A DNA stretch of 64,000 bases from Aldrovandia affinis (GCA_029706075.1 JAINUG010000139.1:1657510-1721509), one strand, 5' to 3'; positions 20,622-33,735 are shown, counted from the stretch's first letter. The notes: generated from the letters alone by a model not told the origin. A program made the numbers and translations.

Positions 20622-21829
20622 CACTGCTCGTCCAAAATAATCGCCTTTAGCTTTGATTACGGTACGCATTCGCCGTGGCATCGTTTCGATAAGCTTCTGC
20701 AATGTCACAACATTTATTTCCGTCCAGAGTTGCATTAATTTTTCGCCAAGATCTTGTATTGATGATGGGAGAGTCGGACCGCTGCGCAAAGTCTTATCCA
20801 GCACATCCCAAAGATTCTCAATGGGGTTAAGGTCTGGACTCTGTGGTGGCCAATCCAAGTGTGAAAATGATGTCTCATGCTCCCTGAACCACTCTCACAA
20901 TTTGAGCCCGATGAATCGTGGCATTGTCATCTTGGAATATGCCCGTGCCATCAAGGAAGAAAAAATCCATTGATGGAAAAACCTGGTCATTCACTATATT
21001 CAGGTAGTCAGCTGACCTCATTCTTTGGGCACATAACATTGCTGAACCTATAACCTGACCAACAGCAGCAACCCCAGATCATAACACTGCCCCCACAGGC
21101 TTGTACGGTAGGCACTAGGCATGATGGGTGCATCACTTAATCCGCCTCTCTTTTTACCCTGATGCACCCATCACTCTGGAACAGGGTAAATCTGGACTCA
21201 TCAGACCACATGACCTTCTTCCTTTGCTCCAGAGTCCAATCTTTATGCTCCCTAGAAAATTGAAGCCAATTAGCCTCACTGACAAGTGGTTTTCTTAAGG
21301 CTACACAGCTGTTTAGTCCCAATCCCTTGAGTTCCCTTCGCATTGTTCGTGTGGAAATGCTCTTACTTTCACTATTAAACATAGCCGTGAGTTCTACTGT
21401 TGATTTTTTATAATATGATTTCACCAAACGTTTAAGTGATCGCCGATCACGATCATTCAAGATTTTTCCGACCACATTTCTTCCTCGAAGATGATGGTTC
21501 ACCACTATCCTTCCAGTTTTTAATAATGCGTTGGACAGTTCTTAACCCAATTTGAGTAGTTTCAGCAATCTCCTTAGTTGTTTTCCTTGCTTGATGCAGC
21601 CCAATAATTTGATCCTTCTGAAACAGATTAACATCTTTTCCACGACCACAGGATATGTCTTCCGACATGGTTGTTTAAGAAATGAGAAGCTACTCACTGC
21701 ATCAGTTAGGGTTAAATAACTTGTTGCCAGCTAAAACATATTAATCACTGGAGTAATTATCCAATGGAAGGCTCTTACCTATTTGCATAGTTAAATCCAG
21801 GTGGTGACTTTTTTTGGGGCCAGGCAGTG
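20622..21829 (-). mobile_element. Tc1-like transposon, decayed
   Basis: 1208 bp between TA dinucleotides (20620-20621 and 21830-21831). Ends start CACTGCTCGTCC on the left and, in reverse complement, CACTGCCTGGCC on the right. The transposase remnant is on the minus strand. Confidence 0.88.
20640..21668 (-). pseudogene. Tc1-like transposase remnant
   Basis: The N-terminal part at 21453-21668 starts MSEDISCGRGKD and holds helix-turn-helix sequence (KTTKEIAETTQIGLRTVQRI). The middle part holds the first catalytic Asp (VMWSDESRF, near 21190). [12 protein letters not shown] near 20930 carries the second, and [16 protein letters not shown] at 20810-20858 the final Glu. The pieces are in different frames, so it is not functional. 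Confidence 0.85.
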
Positions 21830-21981
21830 TATGATTTTCTATCATTTATCGATGGACTCTACATAAGCATTTCACTGCTCCCACTGGCCTACATTCTTGG
21901 AAATAGTATTTGATCCTGGTATTTGAAATAGTATTTGAAAAGTAGAATTTAAAGAAAACATTTATCAAGAATAAAGCATTT

Positions 21982-22338
21982 AGGCCTCCCGCGTGGTCCA
22001 GTGGTTACAACGTCCAACGCTGGCCATGGAGACCAGGGTTCAATTCCCCGTCTCACCAGATTCAGCTCTGGCTGGGAGTGCCACCAGGGGTGGCGATTGG
22101 CTGTTCGTCCCAGGGAGGGAAGCCAACATGACGTTGGCTGCGCATAAGAGTGGCCCTGTAGTACCGGGTTACGGTCGACGGCTTGGCAAGTGCCGTCTCG
22201 GAGGAGGCGTTACTTCGCCTTTGTCACTACCGGTCGCAGGATTACGGCAGCAAACTCACATTACTAGGGGGGGATTGACATAAAATAGTGGGTCTAATTG
22301 GCTACGAAAATGGGATAAAAATCAGAAACAAAAAACGG
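21982..22338 (+). mobile_element. family B SINE with 11-bp target duplication
   Basis: Flanked by ATAAAGCATTT at 21971-21981 and 22339-22349. The head is GGTCCAGTGGTTACAACG, followed by the box-B-like GGGTTCAATTCCC. Confidence 0.9.
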
Positions 22339-22905
22339 ATAAAGCATTTGTTTTGGCCAGTGTATTTGGAAATACCACACGCACAGAAACCATATTGCTA
22401 AATGCATTTACACAACACAACCAAGACAACTGTAGTTGGTATAGAGAACAAATCAGAAAGACTACAAATAATGCATTATTTAATAAATGATTAGCCAGTG
22501 TCTTAGCTGTTAGATGGATTTGAACTGTTGAAATTCACTTGACATGGTAACATTTGTTCTGAAATCCTCTCTCAAAAGGCATGAGCTGCATCAACTCACT
22601 TGTAGCTCCCATAAACTCAAACAAATTTTCAATGTAATTCTTCATATGCCTCAACTTGAGGCTGCTGATAAAAAACTTTCAAATACGCATCTTTGGTTCT
22701 CATGTTTCTCCTCCTTTCTTTTTTTTGCTTATTTCATTTACGCAATTTCCTGTTTGATAGACATTATTTTGCATGTAAATTCAATATGCTTAATTTTTTA
22801 TCTTAGTTTTTTTCCCCACCTATAATTGTGGGCCTCTGTTGAAGTCTTAGGCCCAGGCCTAGTTGGCCCATGTGGTGATCTTGCCTTTCATGAAGGTTCC
22901 GTTTT

Positions 22906-23275
22906 CCTTTTCTTTTAAAAAATTTGTTTAAAATTTTCTAATTTTTTTCCACGCAATTTAATTGCCAATTATACCCTCCATTTATTTCAATTCACCCTCC
23001 CCCACGAGTCTGCCGCTCATTCTGCGGTTCGAGCCAATTTCCCAAGGCCGGTAGATCCGCCTCCTCCGAGACCAAACCCGCCCACCTACTCTTTTTTACA
23101 GGGACGCCCTTATGCTCCTCGGCGAACTCATGCTGGCTCCCCCTCCCCCCCTCCAGCGAGGGCCGGTCTGGCACAGATGGGTTACGAAACGCGTCCGTGA
23201 TAGGCAGATAACACTCGTACCGGACCAGCCAAAATATGGGTGCGTTAGACCACTATGCTATCCGCCAGCCCCCCC
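22906..23275 (-). mobile_element. SINE family C
   Basis: Reverse copy of the GGGGCTGGCTGATAGCG-type family also seen at 55866 and 58719. Flanked by AAGGTTCCGTTTT (22893) and AAGGTTCCCTTTT (23276). Confidence 0.8.
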
Positions 23276-23288
23276 AAGGTTCCCTTTT

Positions 23289-25950
23289 GCAAACAGCAGT
23301 TGTACCAAGATTAATATTTGTCTGTTGCACATTTGCTATAAAGAAAAAGAAGAAAGACTCAAACTGTTCCAAGGAAGTCCAGTAGCCCGAAGGGCCGAGC
23401 ACCCGAGATCAAAGAAATAAGAAGCACCAGGGAGAGAGCATGTCTCTTAGATCTTAGAACATTCAAAAGGCCTTCTGCATTAAACAAATCATTCAAGGTA
23501 TGAGCATGCTTGAAGCATGCTCCCCCACTTAGCATAGCATAATAATTGTTATGCTAAGTGCGAGAGAACTTATGACAATGATAAACTTCTAAAAAACTTT
23601 TTCAAAAATTTTTTTTGTGGAAATATGCCTGCTTCCATGTTTCCAATTAATTAAAGATGGCAGACCCTAGGTTAAAAGAAGAAGGGAACATACCCTTTGC
23701 CCACTTCCAGAGGAAGGCAGGAAGGAAAAAAACAACCTCATGTTTATGTTTTGCAAGTCTGGTATGTACTGCAATCACTCAGTAGTTCTGTTCCCATGAG
23801 AACTGGATTCCACATAGAAACTGGCTCTAAAAAATAATCTGCTCTTTTTATCCTCTACAAAAACAGCAGAAGGCAGAAAAAACATTGGCTTCCAAAATGG
23901 GGTCCCTGGGAATGCTGTATTACCTCAGGACTACACCAAGCATACCATTTTTTGTTTCAACTTTTTGTATACTTTGTATATTAATAAATAAAACATGAAA
24001 TCGGCTTTGATTTATTTATTAATATACATGATTACAACCATTAGGGTGCTTGATTATAGATTTTATTACACAAACATTAAGGTGCTTCACAGTTAAAATA
24101 CCTGCATGAGAAATGCACGTTGGTGTTCAGCTAATCACCATATTGAATAGATTTTTCACACCATCTCAGACACATCTGAATGATATGATGTCTGTGATGT
24201 AGTCACAGTGTTGCTATATAAATCCAGAACAGCTTTAACAATCAGAGAATCTTTGAGCGTGTTAGAGTACATGTTCAGAGAATCTTTGAGTGTATTAGAG
24301 TACACGTTCCCATTTGATTAATCACTCTTTTTACTCTGGGTCCTGATTTTTACAGTTTCCTAGAGGCATTATAAAAGCATGAATGTTTATTGAGGTCATA
24401 TCTCAACTTCACACACAACTCTAAATCTTATTAATTTAATAAATTATTACATTTCATTTTCATTTATTATACTCTGTATCAAATGGTCCGTATATCTGTT
24501 CTGCAAGAGAACAGCTATTGAGATAGAGGGATTCGACTTTTAAGGGTTCCTATTACAAAATATAATACAGAATATTGAATATGCGAAAGTTTCCATTTTT
24601 GTGACACATACATGTAACCAGAGGTAATGAGTAGTCAAATAGTGTATTTTTTCACTCATTTTATGTGTTTCCTTTGGTTATTTTGTTAGTTTTTCAAGTA
24701 CTTTATTCATATTATAGAATTATTAGTTTCAATCTATTTTGATCATGAAAATCAATTTATTTGGGATGAGCCATACTTCTTCATAATAGAGAATCACAAA
24801 ATATGAACAATACTCAAACAAACATTATTTTTCATCTTGCGCAACATTTAGAATTCTAAAATATGTGGTCATAGCGTGGCATGCGCAAGATTTTGCTCCA
24901 TTTGGTTATTTTACACATTTATACCACAAGAGGTCAGTATTTACTATCCCAAAACAGCACTATTTACAACCCCAAAATAGGTGTGGTTCAGATTTTATTT
25001 TTTCATTTATTTATTTATATGTTCAAGCAATTTGTTTGTTAATCAACATTTCAGTTCATTTGTCAATGTTAATGTGTCAAAATTAGCTATGTGGCTCATT
25101 TTGATTCATTCGGCATTTTAAAAACATGCAATACACCAATATAACACTAAATGAAAACAGTATATTACCAGAAAATACATCAATACAAATAAATCTATAC
25201 AATTTTTTTAATTAAAAACACAGTATCAACAGTAGAAAAGTTTATTCTTGGGCTGAAATTAATCCTTTTTATTTTCTTTCCCTCATGATTGCATGTTGCT
25301 GTATTTAGAGGAAATTGTTATCTTGTGAATAGTCAGCCTAATTGGTTTTATTTAATCATTCGTTTATTTAATATTTTTTTAGTCGCGATCTATTCTTTTC
25401 CTCAAAGATTTGGAATACCTTATCATATATTAAGGCCCATTGCTCTTCACTGCAATGTTGCTACATATCACTCCTGTCATGCATTACACCGTCTCTACTC
25501 GTCTCCTGCTCTGTATTGTCCACTAAAGAAAGAAATTCAACTCCAAAATAAATATCTTCAAGGCGGAATCCTAATAGACCACATCATCATTTGTTTATTG
25601 AACATGGTAAACAAAAGAAAGCACTCATAATACTGTAGAGTTCACGTCACTAGGAAGAGCACTGTAGCAGGATAGACAAACTCGCCAAAAAGCCCAGCCT
25701 TTCGGCAATATGGATTAGTGGATGAATGCTCAAGGTAGCTGAATGACATACATCATCATTGCTGATATACTATTTTGCTAATAATTTTTTTTTAAGCTAA
25801 AAATGACTAACTTGGTAGCTGGATATGAAAGAGTATTTTCTGAATAAAGTAACGTTAACTCGCTAACAATACTAGTGCTTGTGCCAGAATTCCGTGCAAT
25901 TCGATTTGTTTCATAGCTACGGTCAGTTTTCAAATAGTGTACAATTTGGC
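23289..25950. other. nid1-lyst intergenic spacer, AT-rich
   Basis: No gene seen. It contains a palindrome near 23530-23560 (ACTTAGCATA / TATGCTAAGT), a perfect 17-bp inverted repeat at 23976-24027, and a 36-bp tandem duplication at about 24244-24310 (CAGAGAATCTTTGAG...). Confidence 0.55.
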
Positions 25951-25959
25951 GGTTTTAAA

Positions 25960-26300
25960 GAGAAAACTCCGCCCAGACTGTGGAGCCTTGTTGACACAGC
26001 GGGACCGATTGGTGCGGGAAAGCGTCTCTTCAAAAAAGTATGTTATCCCCTTTTTGACCAATAGCGTCGCCGAATAGCGTATGATGGGCGTCACTTCCTG
26101 TGACGTACATATTTTGTGTGTGATTTTCACGAGTTCTGATTGCGCACAGGCAATTACAGCAGTAGGGCGATAATAATCCCAGGTTCGCGAACGCAATGAT
26201 TCTTACTTTTCCTCATCTAATAAAATCCACAAAGGACTAAGGTCTAAACAGCAAAAGGTAGCTAGCTAACTAAGGCATAACGCCAGTAAAAGGTAACTGG
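25960..26300 (+). promoter_or_regulatory. probable TATA-less lyst promoter
   Basis: This region holds an inverted CCAAT box (CGATTGGTG, 26007), a direct CCAAT box (GACCAATAGCG, 26058), an ETS-like CACTTCCTG and a CRE-like GTGACGTAC (26091-26108), with locally raised CpG. It is the only promoter-like stretch between the nid1 poly(A) sites and the first lyst exon. The first exon itself could not be delimited; donor candidates are AAAAGGTAGC near 26258 and AAAAGGTAAC near 26291. Confidence 0.45.
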
Positions 26301-26834
26301 CTAACTATAACTTTTGTTAGCTATCATGGCAAGCTTCTACTGTCAATAACTCGCTAACTGTCCCATTTCATTGCTAGCCGGCCACTTTCTGAAACGCGGT
26401 GCATATGCAGTAACGCGAAAATGCAGTTCCCAACTAGCAGTTATTTACTTTAACTGTTTGAATCCGACGATATCGGGGTCTAGTTCTACCACAATTGGTT
26501 AGCATTTTAAAACTATTATTACTTGGTTAGCTATCTATATGTAGCGGCACAGTAAATTAATGTAAAAGTCGAGAGAAGTTAGAAGCCGAGACTTGACCAA
26601 TCTGACTACGTAGGGAGCTAAATGGATATACATATTCTTAAATTGCTATAGTGGCATATAATATACGCAGTCACGTTACTTGTCATGTAGGTGGCCTAGC
26701 TACCTTTTGCCAATCGAATGGCATTTATTTTTGTTCGATCACTTGTGGAAAGTGCGACGATATCAGCAGTTTAAACGGAAAGTAAATAAAAAAACCTAAA
26801 ACCTGATTTTTACGTCTTATTTTTGTACTTTTAG

Positions 26835-27092
26835 GAACATATGTCGTCTCTCTCGGAGATTTGATTTGCCAGGAAGATGCTTCGGTACTTCACGTTAGCC
26901 TTATGTTGGACAAGTCGGAGGACGTGGACTGCGGTAGCCTAACTCATTTTTCCTTGCTGATGGGCGTTTCTTTACAAGACGCTCTCCCTGCTGCCCAGAG
27001 CTTGTCCCGAAATGGCCCGTCGGCACCTGGCTAACCTGTCCCATTTGTGGGAGAGATATGTCGACTGCCGGATGCACGGAGCTGAGCCACAG
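26835..27092 (+). other. lyst: lyst upstream exon u1, with start of an open frame
   Basis: Acceptor-like TTTTGTACTTTTAG at 26834 and a strong donor CAG|GTAAGA at 27093. Within it, an ATG at 27012 in good context (GAAATGG) opens 27 codons, MARRHLANLSHLWERYVDC and onward, in phase 0 to the donor. Short upstream frames start at 26841, 26878 and 26903. It is assigned to lyst by position and strand only. Confidence 0.6.
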
Positions 27093-28940
27093 GTAAGAGC
27101 GTCACGAACACACGGAGTTGGTACCTGCGTCTTGCGGGTTTTTTGCTGGCTTGAGCGATGAGTTCGTTATAACAGTGGCACCGACAGTAGTATTGCAACT
27201 CGTATATCTCCGTATATCTCTTTGAGCAGTAAACGTCTAAAATGAAACTGAAGGAGCGGTCGTTCGCACTTTTTAAATAAATGATTAACTGCAGGGTTGT
27301 TCCGGCAATGCTAAAGGCAGGCACATGCAGTCAAGTGTTAATTCGTGGTTACTCTGAACTGTTCTGAATCTGTTGTTTGTGGGCCTTACTGAAAATGACA
27401 ACTTTTTATAACGGTGTTGAAATGCATATAAACAAAATGCCCGTAGTTACCTCAGTGAGGGAGACTCTGTTGTTAAATGTATGTCTTGCAGTTCCCCGTC
27501 AAATTTCTTAGAGCGGAGGGAGGGAGAGAGAGACAGACGGAATGCTGGCACGGTTCCCTTCCGTTCGTTTGTCTGTAGTCATTTTAATTGCTCTGTAAGA
27601 GGATTATAGACATACCAAAGAAACCCACAAAGACCCGGTCAGTACGCCTCCTCGCCGTCGTTGCAGTTTGGTCTTTCTGTAGTCATGGCTCTGCTATAGG
27701 TCCTAGGGGTGGCTGTTACAAATCCCATAATACTACTGCACACGGAAGTACAGCGCCACATTCAGGAGGTGGGTAGCAGGGGAACATTTGACCACCGAGG
27801 CGTAAGGGCTGTTCGATGTGCAATTTGTGTCCTCTCCCTGCTGCCTGCAGCACAGATACACAGACTGAGGAGGAGAGGGGCTGGGGTCCCTGTGCTATAT
27901 TTGATGTCCCTTTTCATGGTTGCTAGAGAAACACTCAGAAAAGGAGCACTGACAGCCTGAACACTAGTAAGTAGGTAGGTAGTCCTACTCAGGCACTGAC
28001 ACTCATGCCATGCAAATGTTTGATTTGTTCATCCTTTGTTTTGTGGACATCGATCGACATCTCCGAGCTCTGCAAGCTTTTTTCTGCTTGTCTGCTTGTC
28101 TGGAGGTGACTCACGGTCACAGTTTTCCAGGAACATGGATGGTAAAAATACACTCGGCTCCTGTGCTTATGGCTCTCACTTCCACCGCTCCCACCTCCCC
28201 ATCACTCTACCTTGCGTCTCCCATTCTGGGCGCGATTCTCTCTGTACGGCCCTAAAAAGAAACACTTTTCCCCCTTCCCCCAATATTCCCTAAAATCCCT
28301 GCTGGATGTTTCCTATTTCAGAAGCCCAGCCCTTTAAATCTTCCGCAGTTGTATTCCGAGCAGCGCAGATGTTTGTGGAAAGCCGAGAGGCGTTTCCCGT
28401 GCCAGCTTCCGCCCTGCTGTGTGCAGGCTCGGCCTCACAGCCTTCCCATTAGCGCTGCCCTGCTCCAGCTCTTTCCTCTAGCGCAGTGATTCCCATACTC
28501 TGTCCCTGGGGATGCCCTGTGTATGCTGGTTTACACGATCTGTGCTGGAGACTCACCGTGTATGTTGGTTTACACTGCGTGTCCTGGGGACCCCCTGTGT
28601 GTGCTGGTTTTTGTTCCAAACAGGCCAATTGCAATGTCTGAATTGTAACTAGCTGTTAATTGCTCTAAATTAGACACTTTTAATTTCTAGTAAAGCATGA
28701 TTCACTTGCGTATGGCGTATGTTATGTTAAAGTAGCTGCTGCTCCTCTGGTTTCTGTCAAGCCTGGAAGAAATGGGGTCGCACAAGGGTGTGGCACCCTG
28801 TTAGAGGTTGGAGTATCTTTTTCCTTCTTTTCTTCATTCAGGAACTTGCCCACTTATGACATGGGGAGGAGCTTTGGGATGCCCACTGAGACAAAAATAA
28901 ATGAGGCTTGGCTTAAATTGGCTCCGTGCAAAGTACCGTT

Positions 28941-29008
28941 TTAGGCAGGTGTGAAAAAAACCTGAGCCTGTGTGTTAATAGTTTATTTTGAGCAATTAAC
29001 AAAAACCA
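28941..29008. repeat. fragment of a Tc1-like terminus
   Basis: GTTTTAGGCAGGTGTGAAAA and GTTAATAGTTTATTTTGAGC match the left end of the Tc1-like element 200 bp downstream, with a short internal deletion. Confidence 0.75.
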
Positions 29009-29180
29009 GTGCGTGTTGGGTTGCCATGGTGAACAGTCCACTACATGATCTTTAACTGCTGTCTTTTTGTAAACACAGTCCCCTCCTAAATTATCCACAC
29101 ATTTATAAATTGAGCAAAGAAGCCTGTATGAAATAAATGAAGTTGAGCTAGATATTATGTGCTCACAAATTGAGAAAGTA

Positions 29181-30651
29181 CAGTACTGTGCAAAAGTTTT
29201 AGGCAGGTGTGAAAAAAATGCTGTAAAGTAAGAATGCTTTCAAAAATAGAAGTGTTAATAGTTTATTTTGAGCAATTAACAAAATGCAAAGTGAATGAAC
29301 AGAAGAGAAATCTAAATCAAATCAATATTTGGTGTGACTACCCTTTGCCTTCAAAACAGCATAAATTCTTCTAGGTACACTTGCACACAGTTTTTGAAGG
29401 AACTCGGCAGGTAGGTTGTTCCAAACATCTTGGAGAACTAACCACAGATCTTCTGTGGATGTAGGTTGCCTCAAATCCTTCTGTCTCTTCATGTAATCCC
29501 AGGCAGACTCGATGATATTGAGATCAGGGCTCTGTGGGGGCCAAACCATCACTTCCAGGACTCCTTGTTCTTCTTTACGCTGAAGATAGTTCTTAATGAG
29601 ATTGGCTGTATGTTTGGGGTCGTTGTCCTGTTGCAGAATAAATTTGGGGCCAATCAGACGCCTCCCTGATGGTATTGCATGATGGATAAATATCTGCCTG
29701 TATTTCTCAGCATTGAGGACACCATTAATCCTGACCAAATCCCCAACTCCATTTGCAGAAATGCAGCCCCAAACTTGCAAGGAACCTCCACCATGCTTCA
29801 CTGTTGCCTGCAGACACTCATTATTGTACCGCTCTCCAGCCCTTCGGCGAACAAACTGCCTTCTGCTACAGCCAAATATTTCACATTTTGACTCATCAGT
29901 CCAGAGCACCTGCTGCCATTTTTCTGCACCCCAGTTCCTATGTTTTCGTGCATAGTTGAGTCACTTAGCCTTGTTTCCACATCAGAGGTATGGCTTTTTG
30001 GCCGCAATTCTTCCATGAAGACCACTTCTGGCCAGACTTCTCCAGACAGTAGATGGGTGTACCTGGGTCCCACTGGTTTCTGCCAGTTCTGAGCTGATGG
30101 CACTGCTGGACATCTTCCGATTTCGAAAGGAAGTAAGCATGATGTGTCCTTCATCTGCTGCATGCGCCGACCACTGCGTCTACGGTCCTCAACGTTGCCC
30201 GTTTCTTTGTGCTTCTTCAAAAGAGCTTGAACAGCACATCTTGAAACCCCAGTCTGCTTTGAAATCTTTGCCTGGGAAAGACCTTGCTGATGCAGTATAA
30301 CTACCTTGTGTCTTGTTGCTGTGCTCAGTCTTGCTATGGTGTATGACCTGTGACATGAAACTGTCTTCCACAACCTCACCTTAGTAGCAGAGTTTGGCTG
30401 TTCCTCACCAAGTTTTAAGCCTCCTACACAGTTGTTTCTATTTCAGTTAATGACTGTGTTTCAACCTACATATGAAATTGATGATCATTAGCACCTGTTT
30501 GGTATAATTGGTTAATCATAGATTTTTCTTCTGTTCGCTCACTTTGCATTTTGTAAATTGATAAAAATAAACAATTAAAATGTATATTTTTGAAAGCATT
30601 CTTACTTTACAGCATTTCTTCACACCTGCCTAAAACTTTTGCACAGTACTG
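29181..30651 (-). mobile_element. Tc1-like transposon with ~67-bp near-perfect TIRs
   Basis: 1471 bp between TA dinucleotides. Both ends start CAGTACTGTGCAAAAGTTTT and stay nearly identical for about 67 bp. The transposase is on the minus strand. Confidence 0.93.
29322..30379 (-). pseudogene. Tc1-like transposase, frameshifted
   Basis: The 5' half, near 30379, has the paired-like HTH region (VVILHQQGLSQAKISKQTGV, CAVQALLKKHKETGNVEDR). The 3' half, 29322-29909, is a 195-codon open frame with DDE residues in VLWTDESK, LQQDNDPKHTA and SPDLNIIESAWDYMK, ending GSHTKY. The halves lie in different frames, so at least one frameshift inactivates it. Confidence 0.88.
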
Positions 30652-33530
30652 TATATTATTTTCTACTACTATTATGTTCATTTTTACAAAATTCGGCAAA
30701 AATAGTTTGTCTAATAAATTGTCTAAATCCCAGGGAACTGTGTTGTACAATATAGCTCATTACCTTTTATACAGCCATCTTTGTTCATCTTTATCAAGGG
30801 TGTGAATCATTTTGGAGGGTACTGTAACATTGCACTAGAGAGAAGAAATGGGCTTGTTCAAGTTATTGTGAAGCAGATATTGTTCAAATGTGGTTGGCAT
30901 AGTGGTTAGGGACTTGGACTGATATCCAGAAGGCTGCAAGTCCAAGATTGGCCACCATCATTGCACTTATGAGTGAAGTCACCTACAACATGCTGAACTG
31001 CTACGGTTCTGGTCTAGCAGGATAAACCGATAACATAAAAAATAATATTTAACAGCAAACCGCCGGTAAATAAGGTTTTTTTAAATGTATTTGTTGTTGC
31101 AGCAGAAACTTGTATTCACCTAAACCTTTTTTCCAGCACTTGTCTCCAACATTGTTTCAGTGTGCAGTGCTTGAAATAATTACAGGGAAATGGTTCATTC
31201 ATTTGTTAGAGAGGGCGAAGGACTTGTACTGTACTTAAGTGTTGTCAAATAAATGTCAGTTTCTACGGTACTGGTTGTGGTTTTATCTTTGTTAGGATGT
31301 TTGAGATACTGTATATTATTAATGCAAAAAAACCCATGGAGATCCCAGCCCAATGTAGGAGGCACTTTGTCCTTCTTGGGTTGTTTATCATTGATAAGTG
31401 AACCAGAGCAGGCTGTGGGAGGATGTGGTTTTGTAAAATGCTGAAAATGTGGGGTCTGTGGTGTCTTGTTCCTCCAACGAGGCGTCGATGGCCCTCTAAA
31501 TGAAACAGCAGCAGCTTGGAAGGCTTGGAGTTAACCTGTATGTGGCCCTACACGCTACATGCTACACTTCAGTAGGGCTGAAGCTGATGTCTGAAGCTGC
31601 TACTTAGTTGTGATACAAGAGTTGAAAGGTCCTACGTTGTCATGGATATTGTTGCACACCCCCAGAACACTGGAAAAGCAGCTGCAGTTTCATCATTTGA
31701 TTCACAGCTTTTTAGTACGGTTATTGGCGCCTCTGGGTAATGATGTTGTTTTTCCTGTGACTACGGCCCCTGCTGTTTGGTTTAAAGAGAAATCTCACAT
31801 GTTCTTGGGGTCTTGTGTCATGTAATTATTTTCCTTGGCCTCATTTTATTTATTAGGCTATAGCCACACCTCTGCTATGGAATTGTGTGTGTGCGTGCGT
31901 GCGTGCGTGCGTGCGTGTATGCGGTGGTTGACATGTTGCATATCAGTCATGCCCTGTGTGTGAGCAGGTTTCTCCCTTGTGTGTGAACAGGGTCCATCCC
32001 TGCATTTAAGCAAGGTTCGCCAGTGCATTTGAACAGCATATAGCGAAAGGAGCATATTTACAAAACATGGGGTTGCATTATGCCATTTGTGTCTGTGCTT
32101 TTTTTTTCTCCATTGCTGTGTCTGATGGGCATGTCGCCTGTGGCTGGCAATGCTGCAGAAAGCTGGTGTGAGCCCAGTTATTTTCCAGTTTCCTCTCTGG
32201 GTGTGACTGAACTACATTTTTCTTAGTCCAAGCACACACATGGGCACAATTTCTTCCAGAATAAAATATCTTCATTTTTTCCCCACCCGCTGTCATTTGC
32301 CACTGTGTCATTGACATTCAGTGACTTGGAGCAGTTTGGTGAAGTCCAGACCGCCTGAAATGAAAAGCTGTCTGTTGTGCCCTGGCCACTTACAGCAGCA
32401 GCAAGAATATGTTTTCACTTCAGTACTGTCTGACACCAGAACCTTTTGACTCTAGCAAAATGCTGGTAAAAGGTATGTCATGTGCCTGTGTGTGTTTGTG
32501 TGCTTGTATGTGCATGCGTATTGCGTGCGTGCGTGCGTGTGTGCGTGCGTGCGTGTTGTGCGTGCGTGCATGCATGTGTGTCAGGGACTGCTTCCTTTAT
32601 TAAGCACTCTCACTTTGTGAAACATCAGCATGGAGAAGCTGGGGCGTTGCAGAGTGCCAGTCCTTCCAGTAAGGTGGAGCGTTTCACACGTTTCAAAACC
32701 AGTCTGTGTTTGTGGCTTTCTTCTGTGGGGAGGTGCTTTCTTTGACTCTCGGTTGGTGCATCTGACCTTTAGGGGAAAAGAGGTTTCGCAGAACGAGGCC
32801 TGTCTTTGTGAGCGTTAGCCTATCGGCTGTGATCCAGCGTGAGCATTGGCATATCAGCTGTGGGCCAGCTGGTCAATCTGAGCCCAGGCCCCAGGAAGAG
32901 CCACACACGGTATGATCTTCATATCTATGTCTTTACGTTTTTCTATTTCTTAAGCTTTCTTTCTTTCTTTCTCATTCTATCCTATCTCTTTCTCACTCTC
33001 TCTTTGCTTCCCCCGCCTCTCTTTCTACCTTGCTTTTGCAGACATGGGGTTTACTGGAGCCAATCAGAGTGAGTGGCTTTGCACTGGAAAATGGCCTGTG
33101 TCCGTCATGAGCGCTGGAGGTTAGCGCCCGGGCCAGAGGATGCTGGAGCTCATTGTTGAGACTTCCTCCAGGGCGGGGCCATTCCATGTGAGCCCCTCCC
33201 TCAAACCCTTTTGTATGACCTCATCCTGTGCGCTGCCAATCTTGAGATCAGCTCAACGTTTTGGTTCAGGTCTTCCGGCAGTGAGGTAATTTAGGCTAGT
33301 AACCGTTTTGGCACTGTGAACCATTCCTCAGCAGGTTTAGGTTGTATTTAAATGGTATACATTGTTTAGGTACCGCTTTTTTTTAATGGGGCTGGCTGTC
33401 ACATTTCAGATGCATATTTTCATGTACCTTTTTAAATGGATTTCCTTGCATTCAGCTTTAGGAAATGTGTGACCAGTGGAAGCTTACTTTTTAAAATATG
33501 ATTTACTTATACATTTACTGTATGTATAAG
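30652..33530 (+). other. lyst upstream intron, no gene recognised
   Basis: 30888-31020 is a tRNA-SINE-like fragment (GGCATAGTGGTTAGGGACTT). (TG/CG)n microsatellites lie at 31886-31920 and 32480-32580. 33050-33185 has a CCAAT box and a GGGCGGGGCC box, but no supported exon. Confidence 0.5.
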
Positions 33531-33735
33531 GCAGGCAGTGTGGTATAATGGTTCGGGAACTGGGCTTGTAACGTTAAGGTTGCAGGTTCAATCCCCAGGT
33601 GGGACACTGCCGTTGTACCCTTGAGCAAGGTACTTAACCTGAATTGCTTCAGTAAAATATCCAGCTGTATAAATGGATTGTAAAGAAATGTAAACTGTAA
33701 GTCGCTAAAAGCGCTAAATGCCTGTAATGTAATGT
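33531..33735 (+). mobile_element. L2-tailed tRNA-derived SINE, family D
   Basis: Head GCAGTGTGGTATAATGG with box-B-like GGTTCAATCCCC. The middle is ACCCTTGAGCAAGGTACTTA and the tail is degenerate (AAGTCGCTAAAAGCGCTAAA) with TGTAATGTAATG at the end. It resembles the eel UnaSINE1 organisation. Confidence 0.85.

Noticed and set aside
21987..22020. tRNA-like sequence (GGTCCAGTGGTTACAACG)
   Set aside because: It is a SINE head with target duplications and a retroposon tail, not a tRNA gene. The same holds for heads at 2407, 33531, 39738, 47577, 52995 and 62679.
27709..28293. Overlapping open frames downstream of lyst exon u1
   Set aside because: No splice or start context and no recognisable motif; they lie inside the intron.
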